43,972 nt of DNA from Candidatus Poribacteria bacterium (GTDB lineage Bacteria; Poribacteria; WGA-4E; WGA-3G): contig JAPOQK010000056.1 of assembly GCA_026710795.1 (NCBI GenBank), positions 1 to 43,972 on the forward strand, written 5' to 3'. Both the position numbers and the translations under genes were made by a program. The notes under the pieces were generated by a model. The model did not search any database and was not told the DNA's origin. It worked only from the letters and a program-made list of their open reading frames with translations. Of the stretch, positions 42,143-43,972 are shown in pieces. The first letter of the stretch is position 1. Each line of letters begins with the position of its first letter.

Positions 42143-42931
42143 GTGATCTCTGTCAATATGAATTTCACAAGTTGTAAATTTCATAGAACTGATTTTGGAC
42201 ACGAGGTTTATGACAGTTGGTATCTTGAGCATGCCAGACATAATTTTGAGGAACCCGATTTTGTCCGAAAACACTTGCCTTTTTATGAAAAGGTTCTACA
42301 ACTATCCAAAGATGATAATATTTTAGATGCAGGATGCGGAATTGGGAGTTATACGCGTGAATTTGCAAGGCGTGGATATAATGTTACGGGGACGGATATG
42401 TCTCCAAACTTTCTCTCTGAAGCACAGAAAATCACAAAGAATGAAGGATTAGAGATTGAATATCTATTAGGTGACTATAATGAAATGTGTTTTGAGGAAG
42501 TATTTTCTGTTATATTCTTTGAGGGTTCATTTTTCTATCAGTCCAAGGAAGGATTGGTTGATCTTTTAAACCGACTCCACAAAGCACTTACTCCCAATGG
42601 TAGAGCATATTTTGTACATGCCAATCCTCATATAAGAAAGCAGCAATTTCCTTATGAGAATCGGAGTGAAATCAAGAATAATGTATATGTTCTGGAAAAG
42701 GCAGAATATGACGAGAATGCAGGTGGAGAAAGGTGTGAATGGCTAAAAATAGATTTGGAAACACAGAAACATTACAAGTGCGACTATTTTAATATGCACC
42801 TGTCACCAGACGAACTCAAGGAATGTCTTGTGGAGGTAGGATTTTCAGATTTTCATTTCTATAAGAAGCGGGAGATAGGAGAGTTTGATCCACTGAAGGA
42901 TAACGGATATTCTGTGGTATGTATAAGGTGA
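42143..42931 (+). CDS. Class I SAM-dependent methyltransferase
   Basis: A 262-residue methyltransferase of the Methyltransf_11/25 type. Motif I is ILDAGCGIGSY (60-70), VTGTDMS (81-87) is the acidic ribose-binding strand, and LLGDYNEMCFEEVFSVIFFEGSFFY covers motifs III-IV. Substrate is unknown; small molecules or quinones are common for this class. The start is GTG at 42143 with AGGGA upstream; an ATG at 42158 is the alternative and would lose only five residues. It converges with the PhyH gene across a hairpin. Confidence 0.85.
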   Translation: MISVNMNFTSCKFHRTDFGHEVYDSWYLEHARHNFEEPDFVRKHLPFYEKVLQLSKDDNILDAGCGIGSYTREFARRGYNVTGTDMSPNFLSEAQKITKNEGLEIEYLLGDYNEMCFEEVFSVIFFEGSFFYQSKEGLVDLLNRLHKALTPNGRAYFVHANPHIRKQQFPYENRSEIKNNVYVLEKAEYDENAGGERCEWLKIDLETQKHYKCDYFNMHLSPDELKECLVEVGFSDFHFYKKREIGEFDPLKDNGYSVVCIR

Positions 42932-42975
42932 AGGGAACAGTATTCTTGGTCGTATATACATACCATATCTTCGTA

Positions 42976-42996
42976 GGCGCGGTTTGCAACCGCGCC
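42976..42996. terminator. GC-rich hairpin between convergent genes
   Basis: GGCGCGGTT (42976-42984) pairs perfectly with AACCGCGCC (42988-42996) around TGC, followed by TCTTATTACTATT. It can end the methyltransferase transcript. Its frame (GTA before, CTCTT after) matches the hairpin at 31231-31251, so it is also a member of a dispersed hairpin class. Confidence 0.65.
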
Positions 42997-43010
42997 TCTT
43001 ATTACTATTA

Positions 43011-43814
43011 TCATGTCGTATTATTATCCAACGAATACGCACGGTTTCCACCAGGACCCCCACCAATCGCCCAAGTACCACGGAACAACGATTGTCGTCT
43101 CTGTGGCATCGTTTCAATAATTTCATGGCTCAGATTTAACCGATGCCACTGTGCCCAAAGTGAGTTATAGCAATTGAAGACCGCACATCTCGGATTATCA
43201 GGATTTGTCCAATCGTTGGCTGCATGCACAAGGCTTTCTGTGAAGATAACTACAGAACCGGGTGGACAGCTATATTCATCCATCATATCACGCATACTAT
43301 TCTCCCAAGGGGATTCACTGATATTCGGACGAAATGGATCAGGACCTCCATAGTTGAAATGAGCTTTATGAGACCCGCTAAGAAAAGATGTACCGCCCTG
43401 TCCTTCTTTCACCTCCTCAAGTTCCCACACTACACGAGTGAGTCCAGCAAATATTTTTCCACCTGCGACCTGATACCGCATAGCGTTTGCTTGCTGTGGG
43501 GGACGAACCACGTGTGGTAAACCGTTGTCACCGCGTGACAACTTGGTCCATCCGGGTTCTCTGATAGTCGTAAAAGATCCTTCACAGCGAAACCCATAGC
43601 TATCTTCGCGCACAAAAGGATTTTCGGACAGAATTTCATTTAGTACACCTACAATCGCAGGATGGTCAAGTAAGTTCTGGAGTGCTCCGTGATAACTTTG
43701 TCTTGCCCCCGCATACACTTCCGCTTTCATCTCTTCTATTTCTGAGTCTGATAATATTGATGGCAATAAAATCCAACCGCGTAAGTCGAAGAAAAACTTT
43801 TGTTCTTCAGTCAT
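43011..43814 (-). CDS. Phytanoyl-CoA dioxygenase (PhyH) family protein
   Basis: A 267-residue protein of the Fe(II)/2-oxoglutarate-dependent PhyH family. The N-terminus FFFDLRGWILLPSILSDSEIEEM is typical; GGTSFLSGSHK and PPGSVVIFTESLVHAANDWTNPDNPRCAVFNCY hold the distal His (about 197) and the 2-oxoglutarate-binding Arg (about 209). The proximal HxD iron motif is not clear: LPHVV has His101 but no Asp two residues on, so activity or metal geometry may be changed. Such genes are very abundant in Poribacteria-like genomes. Monocistronic here. Confidence 0.85.
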   Translation of the reverse strand: MTEEQKFFFDLRGWILLPSILSDSEIEEMKAEVYAGARQSYHGALQNLLDHPAIVGVLNEILSENPFVREDSYGFRCEGSFTTIREPGWTKLSRGDNGLPHVVRPPQQANAMRYQVAGGKIFAGLTRVVWELEEVKEGQGGTSFLSGSHKAHFNYGGPDPFRPNISESPWENSMRDMMDEYSCPPGSVVIFTESLVHAANDWTNPDNPRCAVFNCYNSLWAQWHRLNLSHEIIETMPQRRQSLFRGTWAIGGGPGGNRAYSLDNNTT

Positions 43815-43849
43815 AGGTACTGGTTCACCGTTTATAGTAGATTTTAGAA

Positions 43850-43972
43850 TTACTTGAACATATCTATAATTTCGGTAAGTTCTTTCTCTGAGTTATATTT
43901 TCTGAGCCGCTTTATATTAGCGAAGTCGTGTTCAATCGGATTGTAATCTGGGGAATAAGGCGGTAAAAACAA
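43850..43972 (-). CDS. IS630-family transposase, C-terminal end (runs off the window)
   Basis: On the minus strand, reading from the window edge, 40 codons give LFLPPYSPDYNPIEHDFANI followed by KRLRKYNSEK and a TAA at 43850-43852. LPPYSPDYNPIE is the hallmark of the IS630/Tc1-type DDE transposase C-terminus, where the glutamate of NPIEH is the third catalytic acid. The rest lies beyond the window, so it cannot be said whether the element is intact. It ends 36 bases upstream of the PhyH start, and its right terminal repeat should lie in or near that gap. Confidence 0.9.
   Translation of the reverse strand: MFLPPYSPDYNPIEHDFANIKRLRKYNSEKELTEIIDMFK

Noticed and set aside
1..43972. tRNA, rRNA or known riboswitches
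   Set aside because: I looked through the gaps for tRNA-like cloverleaf ends, rRNA blocks and common riboswitch cores and recognised none; a covariance-model scan would be decisive.

Overview
The window is AT-rich bacterial DNA from a diderm (Gram-negative-type) organism. It encodes a TonB-dependent receptor, lipoproteins with lipoboxes, LolA/LolCDE-like transport proteins and an outer-membrane beta-barrel. The gene mix (cytoplasmic-type sulfatases, PhyH dioxygenase, Gfo/Idh/MocA oxidoreductase, LamG proteins, planctomycete-style PQQ-like propellers, a eukaryote-type glycogen branching enzyme, DUF4258/DUF2283 pairs) and the intergenic hairpin repeats of the GTAGGAGCGACC type fit Candidatus Poribacteria or a related marine/sponge-associated lineage. 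That assignment is inference from gene content only; no rRNA or tRNA gene was recognised.

Layout. 1-6073: a dispersed repeat, a sugar-type epimerase/oxidoreductase pair behind a strong promoter, a 450-bp repeat element with terminal inverted repeats, a 14-repeat WD40 lipoprotein, more hairpin repeats and a PfkB sugar kinase. 6291-11430: a TonB-dependent receptor, a bidirectional terminator and two LamG secreted proteins that share a C-terminal tail. 11564-18681: a compact six-gene plus-strand operon (PQQ-like propeller, lipoprotein, second PQQ-like propeller, atypical carboxylate-activating adenylase, small propeller, LuxC/ALDH-like reductase). This looks like a carboxylate-to-aldehyde reduction module tied to envelope proteins and is the best candidate for an undescribed system. 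18743-20734: a DUF4258/DUF2283 toxin-antitoxin-like pair joined directly to a sulfatase. 20806-27720: mostly minus strand, with a chorismate-lyase-like gene and an operon LarA-like, UbiX, UbiA/MqnP-type prenyltransferase, TIM-barrel isomerase and sulfatase; a lone plus-strand lipoprotein sits between. 27721-28811: a 1.1-kb gene-free stretch filled with decayed repeats.

28812-35104: a Lol/MacB-like envelope transport locus (small membrane protein, LolA-like carrier, two FtsX-type permeases, ATPase, outer-membrane beta-barrel). Its two permease genes are separated by about 0.7 kb of non-coding DNA that is bounded by inverted repeats and holds a perfect-consensus promoter. 35244-41154: a short CDF cation transporter, a sigma-54-type AAA+ regulator without a sensor domain, a membrane-anchored unknown and a GH13 glycogen branching enzyme. 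41327-42041: a PIN-domain toxin-like pair behind a perfect-consensus promoter and palindromes. 42143-43972: a methyltransferase, a converging PhyH-family protein, and the 3' end of an IS630-type transposase running off the edge.

How the genes may work together (inference): the TonB receptor, sugar kinase, oxidoreductases, isomerase and sulfatases fit uptake and breakdown of sulfated or complex carbohydrates; the branching enzyme fits glycogen storage; the LolA/permease/ATPase/beta-barrel set fits a dedicated inner-to-outer-membrane lipid or lipoprotein route. Several start codons are non-ATG (TTG at 11564 and 26439, GTG at 9937 and 42143) but have good ribosome binding sites.
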